Source: Halomonas sp. TD01 (lineage in GTDB: Bacteria > Pseudomonadota > Gammaproteobacteria > Pseudomonadales > Halomonadaceae). Taken from it: a stretch of 64,000 nucleotides of DNA. The notes below the pieces were generated by a model. It saw only the letters and a program-made list of their open reading frames with translations. It did not search any database and was not told where the DNA came from. The stretch is taken from the NCBI RefSeq assembly GCF_923868895.1, contig NZ_OV350343.1:3534001-3598000 (forward strand), given 5' to 3'. Positions 45,463-54,600 of this stretch are shown piece after piece (the stretch's first letter is position 1; the number at the start of each line of letters is the position of its first letter). The translations under genes and the position numbers were made by a program.

Positions 45463-46167
45463 TTACCAATTGAGAGCGGACTTGACGAAAGGAATGGTCA
45501 ATTTCCGCTTAGCGGATAATGACGCTTGATCTAGCGTCTCGAGTGCACGACACAAATCCCCCAACTCCCGCGGCCCACGGTGCATAATATAGCGCCCTAC
45601 GTCATCGGGCAGCTGCATTCCTCGTACGTTGGCGCGAAGCTTTAGCGCCGCTAGGCGTTCGTTATCATCCAATGGATGCAGATGAAACGTAACTCCCCAG
45701 GTCAATCGTGATGCCAAGTCAGGCAATGCAACATCTAACTGGCGTGGAGACGTATTGGCGGCAATCACTAAGGCTTTGCCTGCATCACGCAGCCGATTAA
45801 AGGCGTGAAACAGCGCCTCTTCCCAACGCTTACGCCCTATCACATATTCAAGATCATCAATGGCGACCAGATCCAGGCGTTCAATGTCCTCCAGCATCAG
45901 CGGTGGAAAATGACCAAGGTCTGCCAGCGGAAGATAAAGTGCCCGCTTGTCTGCATCAGAGGCTGCATGACACGCTGCCTGTAAGAGATGACTACGACCA
46001 CTCCCCGGCGCGCCCCATAAATATAAGAACGGCTCAGCATCAGACTTAAGCTGTCGGCTCAAGTACTCTATTAGTGAAGCGTTTGCTTGTGAGGCATAGT
46101 AATTATTAAATGTCGCGTCGTCTCGCAACCCTACCCCAAGCGGTAGCTGTGCCGGTAATCGGCTCAT
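45463..46167 (-). CDS. hda: DnaA regulatory inactivator Hda
   Basis: AAA+ DnaA homologue that, with the beta clamp, stimulates ATP hydrolysis by DnaA and prevents over-initiation. The 234-residue protein has an N-terminal clamp-binding-like QLPLGVGL, Walker A LYLWGAPGSGRSHLLQ, Walker B LDLVAIDDLEYV and sensor/box VII region LPDLASRLTWG, ending with PRELGDLCRALETLD. The Walker A lysine is replaced by arginine (GSGRS), which is typical of Hda in this group. Its ATG overlaps the stop of the preceding AI-2E family gene by 4 bases. Confidence 0.92.
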   Translation of the reverse strand: MSRLPAQLPLGVGLRDDATFNNYYASQANASLIEYLSRQLKSDAEPFLYLWGAPGSGRSHLLQAACHAASDADKRALYLPLADLGHFPPLMLEDIERLDLVAIDDLEYVIGRKRWEEALFHAFNRLRDAGKALVIAANTSPRQLDVALPDLASRLTWGVTFHLHPLDDNERLAALKLRANVRGMQLPDDVGRYIMHRGPRELGDLCRALETLDQASLSAKRKLTIPFVKSALNW

Positions 46168-47276
46168 GGTGACTCCCTTTCATCGTGACGACCCTGTCCA
46201 TCATTGTGATGTTGCTGTTCTAGCGGACGTTGCTCGGCATCATAGAGAGCACTGCCTTTATAACGATCTTTAATTTCCCTTAAAAGCACCATAATGACCG
46301 CTGCTGCAGGCAATGCTAATAGTACCCCCGTCAGGCCGAAAAGATGACCACCCGCCAGTACCGCAAAGATAACCGCAACAGGATGCAAACCAATCTTATC
46401 GCCTAACAGCTTAGGCTGAAGTATGACACTTTCTGCCGCTTGACCGATACTGAATACCGCGATCACACCCAGCACAGCCCACCACGTGTCAAATTGGAAA
46501 AGCGCAACGATGAGCGCCACCACTAACCCAACGATAAAGCCAAGAAACGGCACAATACTGACAAGCCCGGACACAACACCAATCAGTAAACCAAAGCTCA
46601 ATCCCATCAACGTTAGGCCCGTCGCATAGATAATACCCAAACACAGCATGACCAGTAGCTGCCCACGTAGGAAAGCTGACAGAACCTCATCACAGCGTCG
46701 AGCCAACCGGGAAACATCGTTTGTCCACTGACGAGGAACCAAATCAGCAAGACTAGAAATCAGCCTGTCCCAATCAAGTAATAAATAGAACGTCACCACT
46801 GGAATCAGGGCAACGTAGGTAACCCAGGAAACAAAGGCCATCCCAGAACGGCCAATTTGACTTAATGCCTGAGCCGCATAGCTACCCGCATCACGCCAGT
46901 TTTCGATCAATGTTTCTCTAACATTCGTTAACTCTGCGCCTAAGTCGTAACCCGTCCACTCCTGCACTTGCGGCGCCAGTATGTTCTCAACCCAGTTGAA
47001 TACACTCGGCAACGCCTCTCCCAGCTGTTTTGTCTGCTGAACAACCAGCGGAATCAAAATAAGCAGGCTTAAAGTAAGTATCAGCAGCAGAACTAAGAAG
47101 ACACAGCTAACCGCCCAGGTTCTCTTCATGCCTAATCGCTGAAAATAATTGGTCAACGGATCAGCCAGGTAGGCCAAAATTAAACCAGCGATAAATGGCA
47201 TCAGTACTGCATCTAACAAATAGACGCAGCCCACCAACACCACCAAAAACACAACGCCCCACCATGAATGTCGCAT
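46164..47276 (-). CDS. AI-2E family transporter / PerM-type permease
   Basis: Inner-membrane protein of 370 residues with about seven or eight hydrophobic segments. It matches the AI-2E transporter family (PerM, YdiK, TqsA): LPFIAGLILAYLADPLTNYFQRLGMKR near the start, and SIVPFLGFIVGLVVALIVALFQF, LQPKLLGDKIGLHPVAVIFAVLAGGHLFGLTGVLLALPAAAVIMVLLREI near the end. Despite the family name, most members have no proven AI-2 transport; some are ion antiporters. The neighbouring order purM / perM-hda is conserved in Pseudomonas relatives. A His-rich tail ends the protein (QQHHNDGQGRHDERESP). Confidence 0.88.
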   Translation of the reverse strand: MRHSWWGVVFLVVLVGCVYLLDAVLMPFIAGLILAYLADPLTNYFQRLGMKRTWAVSCVFLVLLLILTLSLLILIPLVVQQTKQLGEALPSVFNWVENILAPQVQEWTGYDLGAELTNVRETLIENWRDAGSYAAQALSQIGRSGMAFVSWVTYVALIPVVTFYLLLDWDRLISSLADLVPRQWTNDVSRLARRCDEVLSAFLRGQLLVMLCLGIIYATGLTLMGLSFGLLIGVVSGLVSIVPFLGFIVGLVVALIVALFQFDTWWAVLGVIAVFSIGQAAESVILQPKLLGDKIGLHPVAVIFAVLAGGHLFGLTGVLLALPAAAVIMVLLREIKDRYKGSALYDAEQRPLEQQHHNDGQGRHDERESP

Positions 47277-47476
47277 GCTCTTTATATCCCTCCTGGAAAG
47301 ATGGTTAGCGCCCCTAGCGTACTGAATAGTAACAAAAGTAGCGTAATGAACATCGGTTAACGCCGCACATCGATGCGACTTACGTCTCTGGGTGTTACAA
47401 TCCGTTCCGTTATTGCCCCAGCACTGGCCAATTCGCCAGCACTACCCGTACTGCTATAGGCTTCACAGGATCTGTC

Positions 47477-48544
47477 ATGACCGATACCTCCACTTCTCAG
47501 GCCACTCCTTCACTCAGCTACAAAGACGCAGGTGTCGATATTGATGCCGGCAACGCGCTGGTTGACCGCATCAAACACGTTGCCAAACGCACGACACGCC
47601 CTGAAGTACTAGGTGGCCTTGGCGGGTTTGGCGCACTGTGCGAGATTCCCGCTGGTTATAAACAGCCAGTCCTGGTTTCCGGCACGGATGGTGTCGGCAC
47701 TAAGCTGCGGCTTGCCATGAACCTTGGTAAGCATGACACCATTGGCATTGATCTTGTCGCTATGTGTGTCAACGATTTAATCGTTGCAGGTGCTGAACCG
47801 CTGCTATTCCTTGACTACTATGCCACGGGTAAGCTGGATGTGGATATCGCTGCAGATGTTGTAACCGGCATTGGTGCTGGTTGCGAACAGGCTGGTTGCG
47901 CACTAGTAGGCGGCGAAACCGCCGAAATGCCCGGCATGTATGAAGGTAGTGACTACGACTTGGCAGGCTTCTGCGTTGGCATTGTTGAAAAGGCCGACAT
48001 TTTAGATGGTAGCAAGGTAGCTGAAGGCGATGTACTGCTTGGACTCGCTTCTTCCGGCCCGCACTCCAATGGCTACTCGCTGATTCGCAAAATCCTAGAA
48101 GTTAGCAACACATCACTCAACGATACCGTGGATGGCCAGCCTCTTGGCGACGCGTTGATGGCACCAACGCGTATCTATGTGAAGTCACTGCTGTCGATGA
48201 TGCGCGGCACTGATATTCCTGTTCACGCGCTTTCTCATATTACGGGTGGCGGTTTACTGGAAAACATTCCCCGTGTTCTTCCCGACACCCTCGCAGCCCA
48301 CGTTGATCTTTCTACTTGGCAGCGCCCAGAAGTATTTAACTGGTTACAAGCCCAAGGCAATGTCAGCGAAACTGAAATGCACCGTGTACTGAACTGCGGC
48401 ATCGGCATGGTCGTCGTGGTGCCTCAGGCCCACGCTGAAAACGCCATGGCGCACCTGCAAGCTCAAGGCGAGACCGTTTATCAAATTGGTCAGATTATTC
48501 AGCGCCAGGAGGAAGCCGTCGTTTTGGAGAACCTTCGCGCATGA
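47477..48544 (+). CDS. purM: Phosphoribosylformylglycinamidine cyclo-ligase (AIR synthetase)
   Basis: Fifth step of de novo purine synthesis, closing the imidazole ring to AIR with ATP. The 355-residue protein has [74 protein letters not shown] and the glycine-rich [16 protein letters not shown]. Its stop overlaps the purN start by 4 bases (ATGA). Divergent from the perM-hda pair; a TACAAT at 47394-47399 is a possible -10. Confidence 0.97.
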   Translation: MTDTSTSQATPSLSYKDAGVDIDAGNALVDRIKHVAKRTTRPEVLGGLGGFGALCEIPAGYKQPVLVSGTDGVGTKLRLAMNLGKHDTIGIDLVAMCVNDLIVAGAEPLLFLDYYATGKLDVDIAADVVTGIGAGCEQAGCALVGGETAEMPGMYEGSDYDLAGFCVGIVEKADILDGSKVAEGDVLLGLASSGPHSNGYSLIRKILEVSNTSLNDTVDGQPLGDALMAPTRIYVKSLLSMMRGTDIPVHALSHITGGGLLENIPRVLPDTLAAHVDLSTWQRPEVFNWLQAQGNVSETEMHRVLNCGIGMVVVVPQAHAENAMAHLQAQGETVYQIGQIIQRQEEAVVLENLRA

Positions 48545-49299
48545 GCAGCACTGACTTCAATAGCGGCACGTTCAACGACACCATAAACGACGTGGCGCCA
48601 GAACCAACAGCGGCGCGGCGTATTGTGGTGTTGATTTCTGGCAGTGGCAGTAATTTACAGGCGCTGATTGACGCCCAAAGCCATGACCGACTTGGCGGGG
48701 AAATCGTCGCTGTTATATCCAATGAGCCCGATGCCTATGGTTTGAAGCGCGCCTTAGAAGCAGATATTGAAGCCGTTGCGTTACCGCATCGCGAATATGA
48801 CAGCCGCGATGCTTACGACGGAGCGCTGATCAAAGTCATCGAACGTCATGAGCCTGATTTAATTGTTTTAGCAGGCTTCATGCGCATTTTGACGCCCCGT
48901 TTTGTGCAGCGTTTTTTAGGCAGAATGCTCAACATTCACCCCTCATTGCTACCGGCTTATCAAGGGTTAAATACCCATGCTCGGGCGTTAGCAGATGGTG
49001 TCAAACAGCATGGCTGTAGCGTGCATTTCGTCACTGAAGAGCTAGATGGTGGCCCCGTTGTACTGCAAGCGGAGTTGAACGTCACCAGTGAAGATACTGT
49101 TGATACGCTTAAGGAAAAGGTGCACGCTCGTGAACACCTCATCTTTCCAATTGCCGTTCAGTGGTTTTTGCAAGGCCGCCTGCAATATAGCGCTGAAAGT
49201 GCCACCATGGATGGTCACCCCCTGCCGCCTCATGGCATGCGGCTCTCCCACACAGATGCTGCAGAAGAGTTAGATGAAGAACTAGACGAAAACACTTAA
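48541..49299 (+). CDS. purN: Phosphoribosylglycinamide formyltransferase PurN
   Basis: Third step of purine synthesis, transferring formyl from 10-formyl-THF to GAR. Motifs: [18 protein letters not shown] near residue 27, [58 protein letters not shown] with catalytic Asn/His, and the Asp in [13 protein letters not shown]. At 252 residues it is about 40 longer than E. coli PurN, with an extra 26-residue N-terminus and an acidic C-terminal tail ([13 protein letters not shown]). Co-translated with purM. A terminator follows. Confidence 0.95.
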   Translation: MSSTDFNSGTFNDTINDVAPEPTAARRIVVLISGSGSNLQALIDAQSHDRLGGEIVAVISNEPDAYGLKRALEADIEAVALPHREYDSRDAYDGALIKVIERHEPDLIVLAGFMRILTPRFVQRFLGRMLNIHPSLLPAYQGLNTHARALADGVKQHGCSVHFVTEELDGGPVVLQAELNVTSEDTVDTLKEKVHAREHLIFPIAVQWFLQGRLQYSAESATMDGHPLPPHGMRLSHTDAAEELDEELDENT

Positions 49300-49319
49300 A
49301 CGTCACTGGTCTGACCATA

Positions 49320-49357
49320 AAAAACGCCTTACGCGCTAATAGCGGTAAGGCGTTTTT
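49320..49357 (+). terminator. Terminator after purN
   Basis: A stem pairs ACGCCTTAC (49324-49332) with GTAAGGCGT (49345-49353), with further inner pairing, and is followed by five T residues. The A-run on the other side also allows it to act for the convergent dcd gene. Confidence 0.85.
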
Positions 49358-49374
49358 CATTTAACCTGCAAATA

Positions 49375-49941
49375 TTAAGTACGAGGCAGCGTAACCCCTC
49401 GTTGCCCCATATATTTGCCACCGCGATCTTTATAAGACGTTTCACACACCTCATCAGACTCCAGGAACAGCATCTGAGCTACCCCTTCATGGGCGTAAAT
49501 CTTGGCTGGCAGATTGGTAGTATTTGAAAACTCAAGGGTCACATGCCCTTCCCACTCTGGCTCAAGGGGCGTTACATTGACAATAATGCCGCAGCGCGCG
49601 TAGGTGGATTTTCCAAGGCAAATCGTCAGCACACTACGCGGAATACGAAAGTACTCAACCGTACGTGCTAATGCGAAGGAATTCGGCGGGATAATACACA
49701 CATCGCCCTTAATATCGACGAAGCTTTTGTCATCAAACGCTTTGGGGTCGACAATAGCGGAATGTATGTTAGTAAACACTTTAAATTCATCGGCACAGCG
49801 AACGTCGTAACCGTAGCTCGACGTGCCGTAAGAGATCACGCGCTGGTCATTCACATAGCGCACCTGCTCAGCTTCAAACGGTTCAATCATGGCATCGCTT
49901 TGTGCCATGCGACGAATCCACTTATCAGATTTAATACTCAT
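49375..49941 (-). CDS. dcd: dCTP deaminase
   Basis: Deaminates dCTP to dUTP, the main route to dTMP in many proteobacteria. The 188-residue protein has [107 protein letters not shown] with the catalytic Glu, and [12 protein letters not shown]. Monofunctional by length. It follows mrp by 11 bases on the same strand. Confidence 0.97.
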   Translation of the reverse strand: MSIKSDKWIRRMAQSDAMIEPFEAEQVRYVNDQRVISYGTSSYGYDVRCADEFKVFTNIHSAIVDPKAFDDKSFVDIKGDVCIIPPNSFALARTVEYFRIPRSVLTICLGKSTYARCGIIVNVTPLEPEWEGHVTLEFSNTTNLPAKIYAHEGVAQMLFLESDEVCETSYKDRGGKYMGQRGVTLPRT

Positions 49942-49952
49942 TTGTTACGTCA

Positions 49953-50753
49953 TCACTCGCTAAAAGAAATAGTAGGACCGCCGCTATGGCTGGCATTGAC
50001 TGATTGCGCCACTTGTTTGGCAATATCTGCAAACGTGCGGCTCACTGAGCTATCGGGTTCAGAAATTACGCTGGGACGGCCAGAGTCGGCTAACTCACGA
50101 ATAGATAGCGTTAATGGTAGCCGGCCAAGGACTGTCGTATCGTACTCTTCTGCGATTCGATCACCGCCACCGGTACCAAAAATAGCAGCCTCATGGCCGC
50201 AGTTTTCACAATGATAAAGGCTCATGTTCTCTACTACACCAAGCACTGGCACATTGACCTTGCGGAACATCTCTATGCCTTTACGGGCATCCAACAGCGC
50301 AATATCCTGAGGCGTAGTTACAATTACGGCCCCTGAAACAGGCACTTTTTGCGCTAGCGTCAACTGAATATCGCCGGTGCCTGGCGGCATATCAATCAGC
50401 AGAAAATCAAGATTATCCCACTGGGTTTGCGTCAGCATTTGCTGAAACGCGCCAACCACCATAGGTCCACGCCATACCATCGCCTCACGGGTGTTAACCA
50501 TAAAGGCCATCGACATCGCTTGAAGGCCATGCGCCTCTAGCGGCAGGAACTTATTGTCATCTGTTGCCTGAGGACGTACACCCTCTTTAACACCCAACAT
50601 TTGCGCTTGGCTAGGGCCGTAAATATCGGCATCCAGTACGCCGACACGATAGCCCTGAGCAGAAAGCGCTAGTGCCAAGTTCACAGTAACGGTCGATTTG
50701 CCGACCCCACCTTTCCCCGATGCCACTGCTACTATATGTTTTACACCGTCCAT
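49953..50753 (-). CDS. apbC: Iron-sulfur cluster carrier Mrp/ApbC (short form)
   Basis: P-loop ATPase that carries and transfers 4Fe-4S clusters. The 266-residue protein has the deviant Walker A VASGKGGVGKSTVTVNLALAL at residues 11-21, LDADIYGPSQ, LLIDMPPGTGDIQLTL, and the cluster-binding CxxC in SLYHCENCGHEAAIFG. The usual N-terminal MIP18/DUF59 domain of about 90 residues is missing. The frame continues to 50837 but encodes nothing like it; AGGAG 8 bases before the ATG at 50753 supports the short start. dcd follows in the same operon. Confidence 0.92.
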   Translation of the reverse strand: MDGVKHIVAVASGKGGVGKSTVTVNLALALSAQGYRVGVLDADIYGPSQAQMLGVKEGVRPQATDDNKFLPLEAHGLQAMSMAFMVNTREAMVWRGPMVVGAFQQMLTQTQWDNLDFLLIDMPPGTGDIQLTLAQKVPVSGAVIVTTPQDIALLDARKGIEMFRKVNVPVLGVVENMSLYHCENCGHEAAIFGTGGGDRIAEEYDTTVLGRLPLTLSIRELADSGRPSVISEPDSSVSRTFADIAKQVAQSVNASHSGGPTISFSE

Positions 50754-50835
50754 CAATGGCACTCCTATCTTTTGCGACCAATCTTTCCGTAGTTTGAATG
50801 ATACTCCTAGGTGGCCTATTTCTAAACCAACATAC

Positions 50836-50867
50836 AAAAAGCGGATGCAGGTGCTACCTACATCCGC
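50836..50867 (-). terminator. Terminator of the coiled-coil protein gene
   Basis: On the minus strand a stem (50841-50867, with paired bulged bases) is followed by five T residues (50836-50840). It lies 39 bases past the coiled-coil gene stop and 80 before the mrp start, separating the two. Confidence 0.75.
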
Positions 50868-50905
50868 TTCATTGCGCTATTAATCAGCGCACTGAGGTGT
50901 ATCGA

Positions 50906-52081
50906 TTAGTTACTGTTTTGCTGCTCTTGGTCTGATGAGCTGTCTGCTTCGGCTTGCTCAGAGCTATTTGTATTAGAGCTGTCCGAATCAGAACCATTCG
51001 AATCAGAGCTATCTGAATTAGAAGCTGCATTGTTACCCTGCTCGCCAGCCAGAGAAGGCACTTCGTCATTCGCCGCATCGTTTACGTGCAAGCGGCTTTC
51101 CAACGAAGAAAGCTCATCGCGCCACTCACTAAGCTGAGTTTCCAGACGTGCAAGCTGCTCCTCGCGGGATTCAATATCACTTTCAATATTAGCGACTTCT
51201 TCACGACCAATATCCAGCGCGACCATAAGATCATCCATCTCGGTGCGCACTTGGTCGAGGCTCTGCTGCTCTTCTTCACGCAGCTCAGTTAACGAATCAA
51301 CCTCGCTTTGCAATTCATCCCGCTCACTGGTGAGCGAATCACGCTCGCTTCGTAAATTATCCAGTTCACTTTGAACGGCTGAAATTTCTTCCTCGATACC
51401 GGTCAGTTGTTCGTTAGCCTCACTCATCTGTGTCTCTAGACTAGACAACTCTTCTTGAGCGGCACTAAGCTCTTCAACGGCTTCCTGGCGCTCCTGTTCA
51501 GCTTGCTGACGAGCTGACTCAGCTTCTTGGCGAGCTGCTTCGGCACTTTGGCGGGCTTCTTCAACTTGCTGGCGAGCAGACTCAGCTTCGTCACGTGCGC
51601 TTATGACTTGGTCACGCTCTTCTTTTAGCGCCTGCATGTCAGTTTCAGCGCTTTCTACCTGTTCATTTAACGTATCAATTTCCTGCTGAAGCGTATCACG
51701 CTCAGCCTCTAACTCTTCAAGACGCGATTGCACCGCACTTGTATCACGCTGAGCGGACTCAAGTTCGCTTTGCGCCTGGGTTTGCTGCTCTTCCAGCGAT
51801 GCCATTTCCTCACGCATTGCACTCAAGTCGGTCTCAGCTTGCTCTACTTCTGCAATCCGCTGGCTGAGCTGGCTATTATCTTGCTCAACGCTGGCTAGCT
51901 GGCCTTCTAACATCTCGACGCGCTCTTGCCGAGTACCTGAGTTAGACTGCGCCATAATTGCCCAGATAACAGCGATGGCGGCAATACCGGCGATTCCTTT
52001 GACACGGTTGTCCTTAAAAAGCGTTTTCATGTCCGGCTTACTCGCCGACGCTTGAGTATCCGAGTGGTTTGCTTCTGACAT
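50906..52081 (-). CDS. Single-pass membrane protein with a long coiled coil
   Basis: I do not recognise a named family. The 391-residue protein has a hydrophilic N-terminus, one membrane segment (about residues 28-44, VKGIAGIAAIAVIWAIM), then a coiled coil of about 290 residues made almost wholly of E, Q, S, R, A and L. It includes a repetitive stretch around residues 155-200 with ARQQVEEARQSAEAARQEAE. The last 50 residues are a low-complexity S/D/N/E/Q tail. The short N-terminus suggests cytoplasmic N-in and a periplasmic rod, but orientation is uncertain. The adjacent cobA might suggest HemX, but the HemX globular domain is absent. Confidence 0.75.
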   Translation of the reverse strand: MSEANHSDTQASASKPDMKTLFKDNRVKGIAGIAAIAVIWAIMAQSNSGTRQERVEMLEGQLASVEQDNSQLSQRIAEVEQAETDLSAMREEMASLEEQQTQAQSELESAQRDTSAVQSRLEELEAERDTLQQEIDTLNEQVESAETDMQALKEERDQVISARDEAESARQQVEEARQSAEAARQEAESARQQAEQERQEAVEELSAAQEELSSLETQMSEANEQLTGIEEEISAVQSELDNLRSERDSLTSERDELQSEVDSLTELREEEQQSLDQVRTEMDDLMVALDIGREEVANIESDIESREEQLARLETQLSEWRDELSSLESRLHVNDAANDEVPSLAGEQGNNAASNSDSSDSNGSDSDSSNTNSSEQAEADSSSDQEQQNSN

Positions 52082-52220
52082 ACTGCGTCCCTCTCTTCTT
52101 TTTTAGGCTACCGATATCAGCAGCGTTGATAGGTATTTAACACCTGACATTCTTTTACTAGCATACACATCTAGCAACATCTAGCCAGTGATCAACGTAT
52201 ATGACCAACGATCCATACTA

Positions 52221-53090
52221 TTACCCGCTGGTACCCGCTTCTTGATTAGTGTGGTGTTTGCCTTCCTCAAAGCCTACCGCACCCGCAGCGGTGACCTCAA
52301 ACCAAGAAAGCGTGGCGTGTAACGACACAACACTACCAATAATCAATAACGTAGGGGGCGTAACCTCACCCTGCTGAAATGCTTCAGGCAGCTGTTGCAA
52401 AGAACCAATATGCGTACGCTGGTGCTGTGTTGTGCCCTGCTCAATCAGCGCCAAAGGCGTACTAGGTGAAAGCCCATTTTCAATCAACGCCTGACAGATG
52501 GCCTCTAAGTTACTCAGCCCCATGTAAAATACCAAGGTTTGGCCAGGCCGTGCTAACGCTTGCCAGTCAAGCGAGCACTCTCCATGTTGCAAGTGGCCCG
52601 TTACAAAGCGAACCGACTGCGCATGGTCTCGATGTGTCAGTGGAATGCCTGCATAGGCTGCACAGCCAGAGGCCGCTGTAATGCCCGGAACAACCTCTAC
52701 CACCACGTTTTCAGCCACTAGCGTCTCAAGCTCTTCCCCACCCCGACCAAAGATGAAAGGATCTCCACCCTTGAGGCGTACAACGCGCTTACCTTGCTTT
52801 GCCCACGTCACCAGTGTTTGGTTGATTTCATTTTGAGGGACACTGTGTGAAGACTTTGCTTTACCAACGTAAAACCGCGCAGCCTGGGGCCCAATCAGGG
52901 CTAACACTTCATCGCTAACGAGACGATCGTAAAGCACGACCTCTGCTGTCAAAAGCCGCTTGTAAGCTTTTAACGTCAGTAGCTCTGGGTCTCCTGGGCC
53001 AGCGCCCACCAAACTCACCAAACCACCCCTCGCTTTTAGAGCGCTAGCCGAATGGTCTGTCTGTACAGTGGCTCCCTTTACTGCATTCAA
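52221..53090 (-). CDS. cobA: Uroporphyrinogen-III C-methyltransferase (SUMT)
   Basis: Methylates uroporphyrinogen III at C2 and C7 with SAM to precorrin-2, for siroheme or cobalamin. The 289-residue single-domain protein has [92 protein letters not shown] and [11 protein letters not shown]. No CysG oxidase/ferrochelatase domain is fused. The frame has no ATG; a TTG at 53090 with GAGG 7 bases upstream is the only sensible start. The N-terminal 25 residues are unconserved. The C-terminal 25 residues extend past the domain. Confidence 0.93.
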   Translation of the reverse strand: MNAVKGATVQTDHSASALKARGGLVSLVGAGPGDPELLTLKAYKRLLTAEVVLYDRLVSDEVLALIGPQAARFYVGKAKSSHSVPQNEINQTLVTWAKQGKRVVRLKGGDPFIFGRGGEELETLVAENVVVEVVPGITAASGCAAYAGIPLTHRDHAQSVRFVTGHLQHGECSLDWQALARPGQTLVFYMGLSNLEAICQALIENGLSPSTPLALIEQGTTQHQRTHIGSLQQLPEAFQQGEVTPPTLLIIGSVVSLHATLSWFEVTAAGAVGFEEGKHHTNQEAGTSG

Positions 53091-53108
53091 AGAAACACCT
53101 CGGCAATA

Positions 53109-53204
53109 AAAAAAGAATTAAATATACCGAAAAGTAATAGGTTTTCCTGTTTCGCGCCAACATTTCTATGGCATGCACTTTAAAGCTGCCTTTAATTCTT
53201 TTTT
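53109..53204. repeat. Perfect 14-bp AT-rich inverted repeat between cobA and a diguanylate cyclase gene
   Basis: AAAAAAGAATTAAA at 53109-53122 is the exact reverse complement of TTTAATTCTTTTTT at 53191-53204, with 68 bases between. The region (53091-53333) is the most AT-rich intergenic stretch in this half of the window and must hold both divergent promoters. Confidence 0.6.
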
Positions 53205-53333
53205 CATATATTAATAGTTCAATTAATTTTAAAAAAAGATGAAATTGTCAGCAATGGCTTACATATTAGTTACCTTTTTAGGGCTAATCTTCACGATTAA
53301 CTTTTATTTGGCATATGATTTGGAGCTTCACGC

Positions 53334-54233
53334 ATGCCCGTGAATGACACAGTCCCAGTACCACACAGTACTGACAGCCTAATATCCCAAATACCTGGGG
53401 TTATTTTTCAATTTTATCGATCACATTGTGGCCGTATGCACTTTCCCTACCTTGAAGGAGGGGGCGAGGCGCTAGGACACATCGACCGGCAACAATTAGC
53501 TCATGATGCTGGCCAACTAATTGAATATTTAACCGGTCACGATCACCCCAAAATAATGTCTTCCATTGAGCGGTCTGCCCGCTGGATGCTACCGCTCACC
53601 ACCCGTTTTCGACTCCCCTTCCCTAAAGGAAAACCACACTGGATTGCGGTTAGCGCTAACCCCTCTCCAACATCCGATGGTGTGCGCTGGGACGGCATCA
53701 TGATGGATATTACTGACCAAGTCGCTGAAGAGCAGCGGCTAAGAAAGCTCTGTGACACCGATCCTTTAACGGGGTTACCCAACCGGCGCAAACTTATGGT
53801 GCACTTAACGCACCTAGCCTCACTGAGCACGCGGCACGGGACGCCTCTATCTATCATGATGGTAGATATCGACCATTTTAAACAACTCAATGATCGCTGG
53901 GGGCACTTACAAGGCGATAGCGTACTCGAACAGCTTGCCATACAAACTCAGCAACTCCTGCGATGCGAAGATATGGTGGCAAGGCTTGGCGGCGAAGAGT
54001 TTATGGTCGTGTTGCCGCTCACACCGCTGCAACAATGCCATAAACTCGCTGACCGCCTGCGACATGCCATCGCAAACTACGACTTTGGAATTGGGGCAGG
54101 CCAAGTAACGGTGAGCATTGGTGTAGCGGAGTATCGGTGCGGTGAGCCTTTAGCCAACTTAATAGAGCGCGCTGATCAAGCTTTATACAGTGCCAAAGAG
54201 GTTGGTCGTGACTGTGTATGCCTTCTACCCTGA
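53334..54233 (+). CDS. PAS-GGDEF diguanylate cyclase
   Basis: Makes the second messenger cyclic di-GMP from two GTP. The 299-residue protein has an N-terminal PAS-like sensor (about residues 15-130; QIPGVIFQFYRSHCGRMHFPYLEGGGEALG ... WDGIMMDITDQVAEEQRL) and a GGDEF domain (about 140-299). The active site is GGEEF, a functional variant, in ARLGGEEFMVVL. The inhibitory I-site RxxD is present eight residues before it (RCEDMVAR). No membrane segments, so it is cytosolic. GGAG precedes the ATG at 53334. It is 28 bases upstream of phhB on the same strand and may share its transcript. Confidence 0.93.
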   Translation: MPVNDTVPVPHSTDSLISQIPGVIFQFYRSHCGRMHFPYLEGGGEALGHIDRQQLAHDAGQLIEYLTGHDHPKIMSSIERSARWMLPLTTRFRLPFPKGKPHWIAVSANPSPTSDGVRWDGIMMDITDQVAEEQRLRKLCDTDPLTGLPNRRKLMVHLTHLASLSTRHGTPLSIMMVDIDHFKQLNDRWGHLQGDSVLEQLAIQTQQLLRCEDMVARLGGEEFMVVLPLTPLQQCHKLADRLRHAIANYDFGIGAGQVTVSIGVAEYRCGEPLANLIERADQALYSAKEVGRDCVCLLP

Positions 54234-54261
54234 TAAGAGCAATATTAAAAGGAGACAACAC

Positions 54262-54600
54262 ATGACAACCCTTGCTCAAACCACCTGTGAACCCTGCAGT
54301 AGCAATGCCATACCGCTCACTTATAGCGCATGCCAACCCCATCTAGAAGCGCTTTCAGAGTGGCAGATTGTTGACCACGATGGCATCATGAAGCTGACGA
54401 GACAGTTTACGTTTCGCAACTTTGCTGATGCCCTGGCATTTACCCAGCGCGTCGGCGACATAGCAGAGCAGGCTGGGCACCACCCTGTCATTGTTACTGA
54501 GTGGGGTAAAACCACCGTCACGTGGTGGTCCCATGCAATAAAGGGCCTGCATCTTAATGATTTCATTCTTGCCGCCAGAACCGACGAGGTAGCCGAATAA
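54262..54600 (+). CDS. phhB: Pterin-4-alpha-carbinolamine dehydratase
   Basis: Dehydrates 4a-hydroxytetrahydrobiopterin to regenerate the cofactor of phenylalanine hydroxylase. The 112-residue protein has WQIVDHDGIMKLTRQFTFRNFADALAFTQRVGDIAEQAGHHPVIVTEWGKTTVTWWSHAIKGLHLNDFILAARTDEV, with the catalytic HHP and the H in WWSHAIKGL. AAAGGAG precedes the ATG at 54262. The next gene, an aromatic aminotransferase, begins at the base after its stop. The phenylalanine hydroxylase gene phhA, expected next to phhB, is not in the window. Confidence 0.95.
   Translation: MTTLAQTTCEPCSSNAIPLTYSACQPHLEALSEWQIVDHDGIMKLTRQFTFRNFADALAFTQRVGDIAEQAGHHPVIVTEWGKTTVTWWSHAIKGLHLNDFILAARTDEVAE

Noticed and set aside
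50906..52081. HemX assignment for the coiled-coil protein
   Set aside because: Position next to cobA and the membrane-plus-coil layout fit, but the globular HemX domain is missing and the rest is low complexity.
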